From: Mangrovimicrobium sp033283385
GTDB lineage: Bacteria > Pseudomonadota > Gammaproteobacteria > Pseudomonadales > Halieaceae
Direction: 5' to 3'
Assembly (NCBI GenBank): GCA_033283385.1
Contig: JAWMQQ010000002.1
Coordinates: 310,001 to 374,000 of the forward strand
Length of the DNA stretch: 64,000 nt
Shown here: positions 28,219-35,279 of the stretch, one piece after another
Layout of the letters: each line of letters begins with the position of its first letter
Position numbering within the stretch: position 1 is the first letter of the stretch
Notes under the pieces: model-generated
Told to the model about the DNA's origin: nothing
What the model saw: only the letters and a program-made list of their open reading frames with translations
Databases searched by the model: none
Translations under genes and position numbers: made by a program

Positions 28219-29304
28219 CTAGGGTAGCTTCCCACCGTACACGATGGATTCGTTCAAACTCTCCAAAAACCGGAAGTGTCTGCTTTCGACGCTGATCTCA
28301 AGTGGCTGAATACGGTCTGCTTGAGCAGCAACAGAGTTCATGCCAGCAATGATCTGATTAACGCGAGAGACGCAAGCTGCAATCTCACCATCGTTGGAGA
28401 ATATCTTCGAAAGCCCTGCCTCTGCCTGGTCCAGCTTCCACCGAAAAACCGCATACTCAACGCGGCGGCGCGCGGATCGCAGGGATTCTAACCGAACGTT
28501 AGCCGCCTCAATCCGCTGCGCGAACACCTGGACTCTTTCGCTGGCACGTTGAAGCCCGGACTTGAGCTCGCACTCGCGGCTGATTGCGTTCTGCAATGTA
28601 GATTCGGCCGCCTTCTTTTCGCTGGCTGTTTTCGCCATGGCTGCATCAGCATCGAGGCCGGCCACATTGAGCTTTCCGAGCTCGCGTGAAAAAGAATCCT
28701 TCTCCCGCGCACTGACTCCAGCGGCGTCCTCCAGACGCACCAGGTCGGCAGCAGCAGCATCGATTTCTGCATCGAGATCTGTGAGGGTGTTCGCCGCTAC
28801 ATTGTCGCCGTATAGCGTGAGCGCTCCTACAGCATCGCTAGCAGCTAGCAGCGCGGTTAAGCAGCGTGATGCCTCGTCCCTGGCTTTCTTGGCGACATCC
28901 ATTGCGCTTCCAAGCCTGCTTGCCATATCACCTATCATGTTCGCTGCCGCTTTCTCTGCCTGGCTGACATCACCCTGCGCAACGACATTTGGTCCGGAGC
29001 TTAATGGACCTGCCGGCGGGTACCCTAGACCTGCCCATCGTGCAAGCAATCTGAGCCTGTCTCTGAATTCTGCTGGTCCAGCATTTCTTGCTGGGAGCCA
29101 TTTTCCAAAGTCGTAGCGGAGCTTCTCATGGCAATCTGCGATAGAAGCCGAGAGCGCGCTCTCCGCTTCGTCGCGTACCAGGGAAGCTTCCGATAGTTGT
29201 TCGGTAGCTAGCTTCTGGCCCGACTCCGCAGATTCAAGCGCTTTTTCCCAGTCCTGGTAGGTCGTGGATTCGGCTTTGTCGTCTCCACAAGTTTCAATCT
29301 TCAT
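28219..29304 (-). CDS. Coiled-coil protein of unknown function
   Basis: 361-aa soluble protein dominated by heptad-like helices rich in Ala, Glu, Lys and Leu (about residues 10-80 and 190-340). A less helical segment with GYPPAGPLSSGPNVV lies near residue 95. No catalytic motif is visible. An ATG 14 codons earlier (29346) is possible. It lies between the HTH replication-type gene and the tape measure gene, has its own terminator element, and could be a structural or scaffolding-type helper, but nothing in the sequence proves this. Confidence 0.7.
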   Translation of the reverse strand: MKIETCGDDKAESTTYQDWEKALESAESGQKLATEQLSEASLVRDEAESALSASIADCHEKLRYDFGKWLPARNAGPAEFRDRLRLLARWAGLGYPPAGPLSSGPNVVAQGDVSQAEKAAANMIGDMASRLGSAMDVAKKARDEASRCLTALLAASDAVGALTLYGDNVAANTLTDLDAEIDAAAADLVRLEDAAGVSAREKDSFSRELGKLNVAGLDADAAMAKTASEKKAAESTLQNAISRECELKSGLQRASERVQVFAQRIEAANVRLESLRSARRRVEYAVFRWKLDQAEAGLSKIFSNDGEIAACVSRVNQIIAGMNSVAAQADRIQPLEISVESRHFRFLESLNESIVYGGKLP

Positions 29305-29497
29305 CAATGTTCCCGCCTCTAAATGTAAATACCGCGCCGTTGTCAAATCATCAAATCGAGCTAGAAAATTCCCACGTTTCCCCCTCTAGCAAATAGGAAG
29401 GAAGCCCTAGCGAGCCAAAACTGTGCGCAAAACACGCGAGTTTGACACCCGTGTGGGTAACATCTGTGGAAAGGACCCGCAGTGCCATATTCGCCGC

Positions 29498-30160
29498 TCA
29501 TTGTGTTGCCCAGCTTGTATCTGTTAAGTCATCTTGTAGAGATCGGTCTCGCGTTCGCTGACCAACTCCACTGCGAGGTGTTTGTTGCAAGGATGCTCCT
29601 CGCTGTTGTTCTGCCTTTAGCGAGACAGCTGCGGGCCGCGCAGTATCTGCTCTGCTTTTCTGCTCCCTAGAATCGCGGCTCCGATTGATCGCCGCCTTTA
29701 TGTCCGATCGCTCTTTAAAGCTTGCCCAGTAAACAATTTCTCGATTCAGCACATACTGGTTACTGTCGTGCGCATCATCAAAGCTGACTCGCCGTATGAA
29801 GATGAGCCTTTCGCTCTCGAGGTTACGCAAGCATCGCTTCACTGTGGACTTCGAGTAGCCAGTACGTCTCGCCAGAAAGGCTTTGCCGCAACCACGCGAG
29901 AAGCGTGTGCCGGTGTATCCATCCTGGTCTGCGATGTTGGCCAATGCGAGCAACACCCGGTGGATGGCGCCTCTGAGGACAACGATACGCTCCACGCAAT
30001 AACCCCAATCTCCTGCGGTAACCGGGCCACCATTCTCCAGTAGCCGCCGCATGTAGTCGTCTGCGCGTTCACGCCCGTTATTAGATGCCACACAATTGGC
30101 TCTCGACTGCAGCAATCCACCTACATTGCATCGCGTGCTGAAATTCGATTCTCGATCCAA
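29498..30160 (-). CDS. Helix-turn-helix (replication-type) protein
   Basis: About 220-aa protein with a winged-HTH of the HTH_36 kind near residues 65-120 (AFLARRTGYSKSTVKRCL, then LESERLIFIRR), as found in phage and plasmid replication initiators and regulators. The C-terminal third is basic and low complexity (SRDSREQKSRADTAR). The TTG at 30160 overlaps the alpA stop by 40 bases. Downstream TTG, GTG or ATG starts, down to the Met of YMRRLLE, are also possible, so the N-terminus is uncertain. Its position right after alpA matches satellites and integrative elements where AlpA precedes replication genes. Confidence 0.7.
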   Translation of the reverse strand: MDRESNFSTRCNVGGLLQSRANCVASNNGRERADDYMRRLLENGGPVTAGDWGYCVERIVVLRGAIHRVLLALANIADQDGYTGTRFSRGCGKAFLARRTGYSKSTVKRCLRNLESERLIFIRRVSFDDAHDSNQYVLNREIVYWASFKERSDIKAAINRSRDSREQKSRADTARPAAVSLKAEQQRGASLQQTPRSGVGQRTRDRSLQDDLTDTSWATQ

Positions 30161-30321
30161 TCGACCACCTCGGACTCCAGCCAGGCACTGGAGCGAGGCC
30201 CAATCTTCACTGGCCTTGGGAAACTTTCATCCGTATAAATCCCAGTTGTCGGCTTCCCGGTCATTCTTTTTACCTCATCAATACGCAGGAGCCTGTAGTT
30301 TGGTTCCGATTGTTCTGCCAT
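30121..30321 (-). CDS. alpA: AlpA-family DNA-binding regulator
   Basis: 66-aa MerR-like HTH protein. YRLLRIDEVKRMTGK, then FPRPVKIGPRSSAWLESEVVDWI, is the full AlpA/Prophage_CP4-57_regulator signature. In P4-like satellites and related islands AlpA activates integrase/excision and other promoters. It is preceded by leader R2 with five TGGGGTCA-type half-sites and is followed, with overlap, by the HTH replication-type gene. AAGGA lies about 10 bases before the ATG. Confidence 0.93.
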   Translation of the reverse strand: MAEQSEPNYRLLRIDEVKRMTGKPTTGIYTDESFPRPVKIGPRSSAWLESEVVDWIENRISARDAM

Positions 30322-30836
30322 ATCTGTACGTCCTTGACGTTCTTGGAAGCTTCTGGAAATTGAAAGCTGAAAGCGCCACGAGTACCAGAAAATGTCAGTG
30401 CGACTTGCAGCGCTTTTTTTCCGTTAACAAGTGACTTCCTGGTAGACGGCGACTGTGACCTTAGAGCGCTGATGGCCATGCGCCGCCATCGAATAACGCT
30501 GTCTTACTTTCCTCATAAAGTCTTCTTTCTTCTTCTTTTCTTCTAGTGGGGTCACCCCTGACCCCAGGTGGGGTCAACCATGACCCCAGGTGGGGTCACC
30601 AATTCGCCCAGCTCTAAACTCTCGGGTAGTTAGTCAGCAGTGCGTCTGCAAGCAGGTCGTGCACTGGACCGGTGGCACGGGTACCTGGTCGACGTCGCGG
30701 CCGGCAGAGCGCTCCAGGCGCAGCTGGTGAGCATCCCGGGGCCGATGCGCAGCAGCGCGGTACACGCCTATCTGATCGGCCGCTGCCGGCCAGCAGTGCG
30801 CCTGCAGGCCGCCGGCGTCGCCGAGGATCTCCAGCA
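30312..30836. repeat. Leader repeat R2 (upstream of alpA)
   Basis: Counterpart of R1 at 27095-27600, including the first codons of alpA. The main differences are point changes and two extra operator half-sites. Presumed promoter and leader of alpA. Confidence 0.85.
30547..30598. promoter_or_regulatory. Operator-like half-site array, five sites
   Basis: TGGGGTCA and TGACCCCA alternate at 30547-30554, 30559-30566, 30569-30576, 30581-30588 and 30591-30598. Two units, TGACCCCAGGTGGGGTCA, are perfect 18-base inverted repeats. Likely binding sites of a dimeric regulator, possibly AlpA or a helper-phage factor. Confidence 0.6.
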
Positions 30837-31545
30837 GCTGCTGTGCTGCGACACTGGTGCCCGGGTGCCGGTGCAGCCGGCGGCGTGCTCCAGGAGCCGC
30901 CGGTGGGCGCCTCGAGGTCACCGCGCGACACCGGTCCGCCTGGTTGGCCAGCTACCAGCCAGCAGGCTCCGGATCGGCGAGAGCCACCGGCAACGTCTGC
31001 AGGCAGGTGGTGCTCGCGACCGGTGGCGCGGGTACCTGGTCGGCGTTGCGGCCGGCAGCGCGCCCGAGGTGCAGCTGGTGACCGGCCCGGGGGCGAGGCG
31101 ATGTGGCACCGACCCACCTGGTCGACCAGATTCCAGCGTCCAGTGCGCTGCAGGCCTCCTGCGTTGCCGAGGATCCCCAGCAGCCGCCTCGCTGTGACAC
31201 CGGTGCCCGGGTGCCGGTACGGCCGGCAGCGTGCTCCGGGAACCGCCGGTGGTCGCATCGAGGTCACCGCGCGACACCGGTCCGCCTGGTCGGCCAGATA
31301 CCAGCGACCAGTGCGCTGCAGGCCGCCGGCGTCGCCGAGGTTCCCCAGCCGCCGCAGTGCTGCGACACCAGTGCCGGGTGCCGGTGCGGCCGGCAGCGTG
31401 CTCCAGGAGCCGCCGGTGGGCGCCTCGAGGTCGCCGCGCGGCACCGGCAGCGCCTGCAGGCAGGTCGTGCACTGGACCGGTGGCACAGGTAACTGGTCGA
31501 CGCTACGCCCGGCAGCGCGCATCGATCAGCAAGCGCGCTGGATCT
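30651..31545. repeat. GC-rich degenerate repeat array A2 (no gene)
   Basis: About 900 bases, longer than A1, with the same blocks spaced about 160-175 bp apart (copies of the CCAGTGCGCTGCAGGCC block near 30790, 31137 and 31307, a partial copy near 30950). The perfect palindrome CTGGTCGACCAG is at about 31120. Open frames across it are compositional and lack start signals. It separates the 263-aa gene from alpA. Confidence 0.7.
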
Positions 31546-31554
31546 AGGGCGCCA

Positions 31555-32346
31555 CTACTTTATCTGCTGTAGTTGATACTCTAGCCTAGGCTTAATTGAT
31601 TTGAGGGCTTTCTGGATATTAGGATGGGAGGGCGCCTCGACTTCTGGACGGAGTAAAGACATGAAGTCCCGCACGATAATAGTAAATGCGCTATCCACTG
31701 ACCCGGCGGGCAGCTTTTTGAAGCATGTCACCCAGTCTGCTGCCAGCCTTCGAATGTAGAGTGAAACCTCTTCCGCTCTTGATTTTTTTTGTTGCGACCG
31801 CTCTATAGCGTCAGTGAGGTAGGCAGAAATTACATGCGTCATGGAAACCCAATCATCTAGCTGGGCTTGCTCAATGGATTTGTGACCGTTGTAATCCGCG
31901 CTCATATTTGCATTTAAAAATGGCAGCCAGTGAGTCAATTCATTTTCGTCCATACGCTGCAGTACGCGCGACAGATCGATTACACTCTTCAAAGCTGACT
32001 TGTAGCGCATTTCCCAGCCACCACTCCAGCTGGAAAAGTCCGGCGCACCATGCTTTTCTAATACGTATTCTTCCGTGGCGTAAGACGCCACACGCGCAGC
32101 GTATCGTGAGATAGCAGGATCATTCTGCATTCTTGGCTTGGACTTCAATACATCAAGCACACTTTCAAACGTTTTATCGAAAATTTCCTCTACACCGGGG
32201 TCGACCTTATCGCGCCATGAATCCTGGTAAACTGACCACGGCTCAGGATCGCGATGAACGGCACTCAGCAATCCGTCCACATGCTTTGATCTGACTATCC
32301 ACTCCAGATTGGCGCGAGTTATTTTCTTCGGAGTTTTTGATTCCAC
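31555..32346 (-). CDS. Hypothetical protein
   Basis: 263-aa soluble, mostly helical protein with no motif I recognise and no signal or TM segment. The start is GTG at 32346 with a G-rich RBS (AAGGGGG) just upstream. Tryptophan-rich segments (DFSSWSGGWEMRYKSA; ELTHWLPFLNAN) suggest a folded domain. It is AT-richer than the adjacent repeat array. It sits between the small-gene cassettes and alpA in the element. Confidence 0.7.
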   Translation of the reverse strand: MESKTPKKITRANLEWIVRSKHVDGLLSAVHRDPEPWSVYQDSWRDKVDPGVEEIFDKTFESVLDVLKSKPRMQNDPAISRYAARVASYATEEYVLEKHGAPDFSSWSGGWEMRYKSALKSVIDLSRVLQRMDENELTHWLPFLNANMSADYNGHKSIEQAQLDDWVSMTHVISAYLTDAIERSQQKKSRAEEVSLYIRRLAADWVTCFKKLPAGSVDSAFTIIVRDFMSLLRPEVEAPSHPNIQKALKSIKPRLEYQLQQIK

Positions 32347-32380
32347 AGCACCCCCTTGAAGTGCTCCCCTTGAAGAAGGT

Positions 32381-32434
32381 GCAGCGCCAGGCCGCTAAGG
32401 GAGGCGGCTTTTCGGGGGCCATCCTAGGCGCTGC
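32381..32434 (-). other. Nested hairpin upstream of the 263-aa gene
   Basis: GCAGCGCC (32381-32388) pairs perfectly with GGCGCTGC (32427-32434), enclosing a second stem GCCGC/GCGGC. On the minus strand a T6 run precedes it, so it is not a standard terminator in that direction. It may be a 5' leader structure of the 263-aa gene. A direct repeat of CTTCAAGGGG follows it toward the start codon. Confidence 0.45.
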
Positions 32435-32469
32435 AAAAAAGTGAACTATATAAAATTGTCGCGCTTCGC

Positions 32470-32640
32470 TTATTTCACCGGCGGAGGCGCTGAACTTTGC
32501 TCCTTCGCGATCCGGTCTTTGAGCGCGGCAATTAACAAAGCTTTTCCTTCGTCCGAAAGTTCACGAAACAACGCCAACATCCACTGCTTGTGAGTTGAGA
32601 TTGGCGGCACGGAGATACTGCTGGTATCAAAATCAGTCAC
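32470..32640 (-). CDS. Small protein, paralogue of the 57-aa protein at 32996-33169
   Basis: 56-aa protein starting at GTG 32640 with GGAGG 5 bases upstream. Its core MLALFRELSDEGKALLIAALKDRIAK matches in pattern the other small protein (LLQLFKGLSPEGKAIMLKDLRSRAAR). It follows the 81-aa gene by 18 bases, as the 57-aa gene follows the 84-aa gene, suggesting cassette duplication. Function unknown. Confidence 0.65.
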   Translation of the reverse strand: MTDFDTSSISVPPISTHKQWMLALFRELSDEGKALLIAALKDRIAKEQSSAPPPVK

Positions 32641-32658
32641 GTTGTCCTCCTCTATCAG

Positions 32659-32904
32659 CTAGCCATCTGCACTGGCGACCTTGTTCTCGCGGCAAAAGTT
32701 GCGCAAGCAACTGTCGGCAATTTCGAAGTTAGTCGCGATATTCACCAAAATTACTTGCAAGCCGTTTTCTAACGTGCCGCGCTTAGCCAGGAAATTCAGT
32801 GCCGACAACCCGTCACTGATGTTGTCCATAGCTTCGATAATATTGTCAATATCCAACTCATTATGTATCGGCGCCACAGCGCTGGTAGTATCGGATTTAG
32901 CCAT
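32659..32904 (-). CDS. Small hypothetical protein
   Basis: 81-aa acidic helical protein with two C-terminal cysteines (IADSCLRNFCREN). A strong AGGAGGT RBS precedes the ATG at 32904. No known domain is recognised. It may be a distant paralogue of the 84-aa protein at 33153-33407: both have a short helix, a Gly-containing turn and a C-terminal Cys-ending helix. A GC-rich hairpin (about 32938-32970) separates it from the gene before it. Confidence 0.7.
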   Translation of the reverse strand: MAKSDTTSAVAPIHNELDIDNIIEAMDNISDGLSALNFLAKRGTLENGLQVILVNIATNFEIADSCLRNFCRENKVASADG

Positions 32905-32995
32905 GATTACACCTCCTGTTTAGGTGTGGTTGTGGTCAGGGGGCGGCGCTGGTCCGACACCGGCCGCCCCCGCTTTTCCCGTAGGAAAATCGTGG

Positions 32996-33169
32996 TCAGA
33001 GCGGAAGCGACCCGCGTACCTGGTTAGCTTTTCTTGCTCTTGCGGCGCGTGATCGTAGATCCTTGAGCATAATCGCTTTGCCTTCTGGGGATAGCCCCTT
33101 GAACAGCTGGAGCAATATCCCATTCAAAGTGGCACCGCTCACCTCGTCGGTGTTAGTGGGTTTTTCCAT
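32996..33169 (-). CDS. Small protein, paralogue of the 56-aa protein at 32470-32640
   Basis: 57-aa protein; start ATG 33169 with GGAG 8-9 bases upstream, overlapping the end of the previous small gene by 17 bases (translational coupling). Core LLQLFKGLSPEGKAIMLKDL is shared with the 56-aa protein. The C-terminus is basic. Function unknown. Confidence 0.65.
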   Translation of the reverse strand: MEKPTNTDEVSGATLNGILLQLFKGLSPEGKAIMLKDLRSRAARARKANQVRGSLPL

Positions 33170-33407
33170 TTCCTCTACTCCCTCTTGTTTGTGCCGGTGG
33201 ATTTCCGCAGATATCTTGTAAGTTGCGTTCAAGATCGCACGCGAGTTTCTTTGCCAGGCTGACCAGCGTTACCTCTTCAAAGGTTCCAGTATCGCTTCGG
33301 GTTGCGCAGCTAAGCACAACTCGCAATTCCCTTATTAGCGCGAGATTCTCAATGTGCCTTTCATCAAAGTATTCCAATTCACTCTCCACTATTTCCAAAC
33401 TTTCCAA
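33153..33407 (-). CDS. Small hypothetical protein coupled to the integrase gene
   Basis: 84-aa (or slightly shorter) acidic helical protein. Starts are TTG at 33407 or GTG at about 33389, both inside the last codons of the integrase gene, so it is translationally coupled to it. Core pattern LRVVLSCATRSDTGTFEEV, then KKLACDLERNLQDIC. No known family is recognised. Confidence 0.6.
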   Translation of the reverse strand: MESLEIVESELEYFDERHIENLALIRELRVVLSCATRSDTGTFEEVTLVSLAKKLACDLERNLQDICGNPPAQTRGSRGNGKTH

Positions 33408-34614
33408 CTACCACATTACCCGATTTTGCCTGAGCTCTCAGTGTGTCCAGATAGTCGGCCCACGCCTGCATCATTTTCTGCCGGCCAGCCAGGTGCGCTG
33501 TTCGATTGTAGGCTCGTCCGTTAGCGTCCCTCACCGCGTGGGCCAGTTGGTGCTCGATCCAGTCAACGCGAAAACCCAGCACCTCGTCCAGGATGGTGCG
33601 GGCCATCGCTCTGAAACCATGAGGCGTCATGGTGTCGTTGTCATAGCCAATTGTGCGCAGCGCGGTCCTGACCCCGTTTTCTGACAGGCATCGGCTAGCA
33701 CCTCTGGCGCTGGGAAAAACATAGCGACCGCGGCCGGTGAGTCGGTGCAGCTCGGTGAGCAATTCGATGGATTGGCGACTGAGCGGCACGATGTGAGGCA
33801 GCCGCATTTTCATTTTCTCGGCGGGAATTTCCCATTGCTCCGCCTCCCAATTAATCTCCGCCCACTCCATTGCCCGTATCTCGCCAGGGCGCTGAAACAG
33901 AAGCGGCGAAAGGAGAAGGCCGGCTTTCACTACGGCAGTTCCCTGAAACCCATCCATCGCCACCAAGAGCCTGCCCACTGCCGGCGGGTCGGTAATTGCT
34001 GCCAGGTGTTTCTTTAGCGGGTTCTGAAGCGCGCCCTTCAGGTCTCCGCTGGGATCGCGCTCGGCGCGTCCAGTCGCCACCGCGTAACGGAAAACCTGCC
34101 CGGCAGTCTGTTTCGCCCGGTGAGCAGTTTCCACTGCACCTCGCGCTTCGATCCGGCGCAGCACGGCCAGCAACTCTGGTGCAGTGACTGAAGAGATTGG
34201 ACGACCGCCGAGGTGCGGAAAGATATCCTTCTCAAGCGCTCGCAAGGTGCGCTCACTGTGACTCTTCGAGCGGTTGGACATCTTGGCCGCGTACCACTCT
34301 CGCGCTACAGCCTCAAAACTATCCGCGCTGGCCAGGTGGCGGGTGAGCTTCTCGACCTTACGCACCTCGCTCGGATCAATCCCCTGGGCCAGCTTCTCTC
34401 GCGCATCCACATGTCGCTTCCTGACATCTGCCAGACTCACGCTAGGGTAAGTTCCCAGCGCTAGCAGCTTTTCCTTGCCCGCAAATCGGTACTTGTATCG
34501 CCAGTATTTTGCACCCGTGGGGTTTACCAACAGGAAAAGTCCGCCGCCGTCCGAAAGCTTGTACGGCTTCTCGCTGGGCTTCGCTTGCTTTACTTCAGTT
34601 GCAGTCAGTGGCAT
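33379..34614 (-). CDS. P4-type tyrosine integrase
   Basis: 411-aa site-specific recombinase. The N-terminal DUF4102-type domain (MPLTATEVKQAKPSEKPYKL, then DGGGLFLLVNPTGAKYWRYKY) and the phage-integrase catalytic domain are present. Catalytic residues are visible in QRPGEIRAMEW (Arg), TPHGFRAMART (His-x-x-Arg), and the C-terminal HQLAHAVRDANGRAYNRT block (His and nucleophile Tyr). It is transcribed away from ssrA and begins 181 bases from the tmRNA 3' end, as expected for an element integrated there. Short genes are translationally coupled downstream. Confidence 0.96.
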   Translation of the reverse strand: MPLTATEVKQAKPSEKPYKLSDGGGLFLLVNPTGAKYWRYKYRFAGKEKLLALGTYPSVSLADVRKRHVDAREKLAQGIDPSEVRKVEKLTRHLASADSFEAVAREWYAAKMSNRSKSHSERTLRALEKDIFPHLGGRPISSVTAPELLAVLRRIEARGAVETAHRAKQTAGQVFRYAVATGRAERDPSGDLKGALQNPLKKHLAAITDPPAVGRLLVAMDGFQGTAVVKAGLLLSPLLFQRPGEIRAMEWAEINWEAEQWEIPAEKMKMRLPHIVPLSRQSIELLTELHRLTGRGRYVFPSARGASRCLSENGVRTALRTIGYDNDTMTPHGFRAMARTILDEVLGFRVDWIEHQLAHAVRDANGRAYNRTAHLAGRQKMMQAWADYLDTLRAQAKSGNVVVGKFGNSGE

Positions 34615-34635
34615 GGCCCGCCTCTAGTGCAATTT

Positions 34636-34695
34636 GGGGGTATCGACTTAGAGGGCTCAGGATTTACCCCCAATCCTACCCCCATTTCGGGGGTA
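34636..34695. promoter_or_regulatory. Repeated GGGGGTA motifs, candidate integrase arm sites
   Basis: GGGGGTA (34636-34642, 34689-34695) and its complement TACCCCC (34665-34671, 34677-34683) lie between the integrase start and ssrA. A fifth copy lies at the opposite end of the element (19137-19143). Confidence 0.5.
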
Positions 34696-34737
34696 TGTAG
34701 TCGATTCTTATCGATTGCCTTCGAATTGAGTATAAAC

Positions 34738-34763
34738 AAAAAAGCCCTGATAAACAGGGCTTT
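34738..34763 (-). terminator. Rho-independent terminator downstream of ssrA
   Basis: Perfect stem AAAGCCCTG/CAGGGCTTT (34741-34749/34755-34763) with a 5-base loop, followed on the minus strand by a run of T (complement of 34738-34743). It serves the current ssrA transcript and belongs to the integrated element's side of the junction. Confidence 0.8.
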
Positions 34764-34795
34764 AGTGTTCTAAATGTACTGATGGATGGTGTTAT

Positions 34796-35186
34796 TGGTG
34801 GAGGCGGCGGGAGTTGAACCCGCGTCCGCCAGTACTCTGCCTTCGGCTCTACATGCTTAGATTCCGTTTATTGATTTAGCCACTCACAGCCCAACGGGCA
34901 GGACGTGAACGGCGATCCCCGTATTAGTTTAACAGCGCCGACCGGGGCAGGCTTTGCTGCGATCCAGTTCTGTATGACAGTCAGTAGCGCGGTACTGGAA
35001 CCTTGCTAAAGACCGCTAGGGCCGAAGCCACTAGATGGTGCTTTCAGGGCTGCTTACGCAGCCAGTTGGGCACCGTAGTTGTCGTCGTTGGCAACTAGTA
35101 AGTTACAGCTTTGGGTTTACGTGATTCGCTGTCCTCACGGCATGCACCTCAGGGTTTGTATCCGTCGTCGAATCCAAATCGCCCCC
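34796..35186 (-). ncRNA. ssrA: Transfer-messenger RNA (tmRNA)
   Basis: About 391 nt. The 5' end GGGGGCGATTTGGATTCGACG and 3' end (GGACGCGGGTTCAACTCCCG, ending CCA) are canonical and pair as the tRNA-like domain. The tag reading frame (35054-35092, minus) encodes ANDDNYGAQLAA followed by TAA. The CCA end at 34796-34798 is template encoded. It works with SmpB (36496-36975) to rescue stalled ribosomes. The 3' end is the integration site of the adjacent element; the gene is left intact. Confidence 0.98.
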
Positions 35187-35197
35187 AGGAACTTTCC

Positions 35198-35229
35198 ATT
35201 GTACCGCATAAGTGGGGGCTTTCGGTCAA
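35198..35229 (-). promoter_or_regulatory. Probable ssrA promoter
   Basis: TACAAT (complement of 35198-35203) lies 11 bases before the mature tmRNA 5' end, and TTGACC (35224-35229) lies upstream with a 20-base spacer, longer than ideal. A precursor processed by RNase P is expected. Confidence 0.45.
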
Positions 35230-35279
35230 ATTTCAACTGTTGGAAGTCCCGTGCTGTGGTCCGCCCGAGAAGGGTGCCA

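Larger units (their letters stand above)
19046..34808. mobile_element. Integrated element in ssrA; candidate phage satellite (about 15.8 kb)
   Basis: A P4-type tyrosine integrase (33379-34614) ends against the 3' end of ssrA. An imperfect copy of the ssrA 3' end (ATTGGTGGGGCGGCG, 19046-19060, one base shorter than 34794-34809) marks a candidate left end. GGGGGTA-type motifs occur at both ends (19137-19143; four copies in 34636-34695), as expected for integrase arm sites. Content: AlpA, an HTH replication-type protein, a lone tape measure protein, small unknown genes and an OLD-like ATPase. Composition is lower and more uneven in GC than both flanks. No capsid, portal, terminase, tail tube or lysis gene is present, which argues against an ordinary prophage. 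Confidence 0.7.

Noticed and set aside
30614..31522. Open frames across GC-rich array A2
   Set aside because: Same reasons as for A1; the repeats are conserved as DNA, not as a consistent protein frame.
27043..31545. CRISPR array as an explanation for the repeats
   Set aside because: Units are about 165 bp, degenerate and without uniform spacers; no cas genes.
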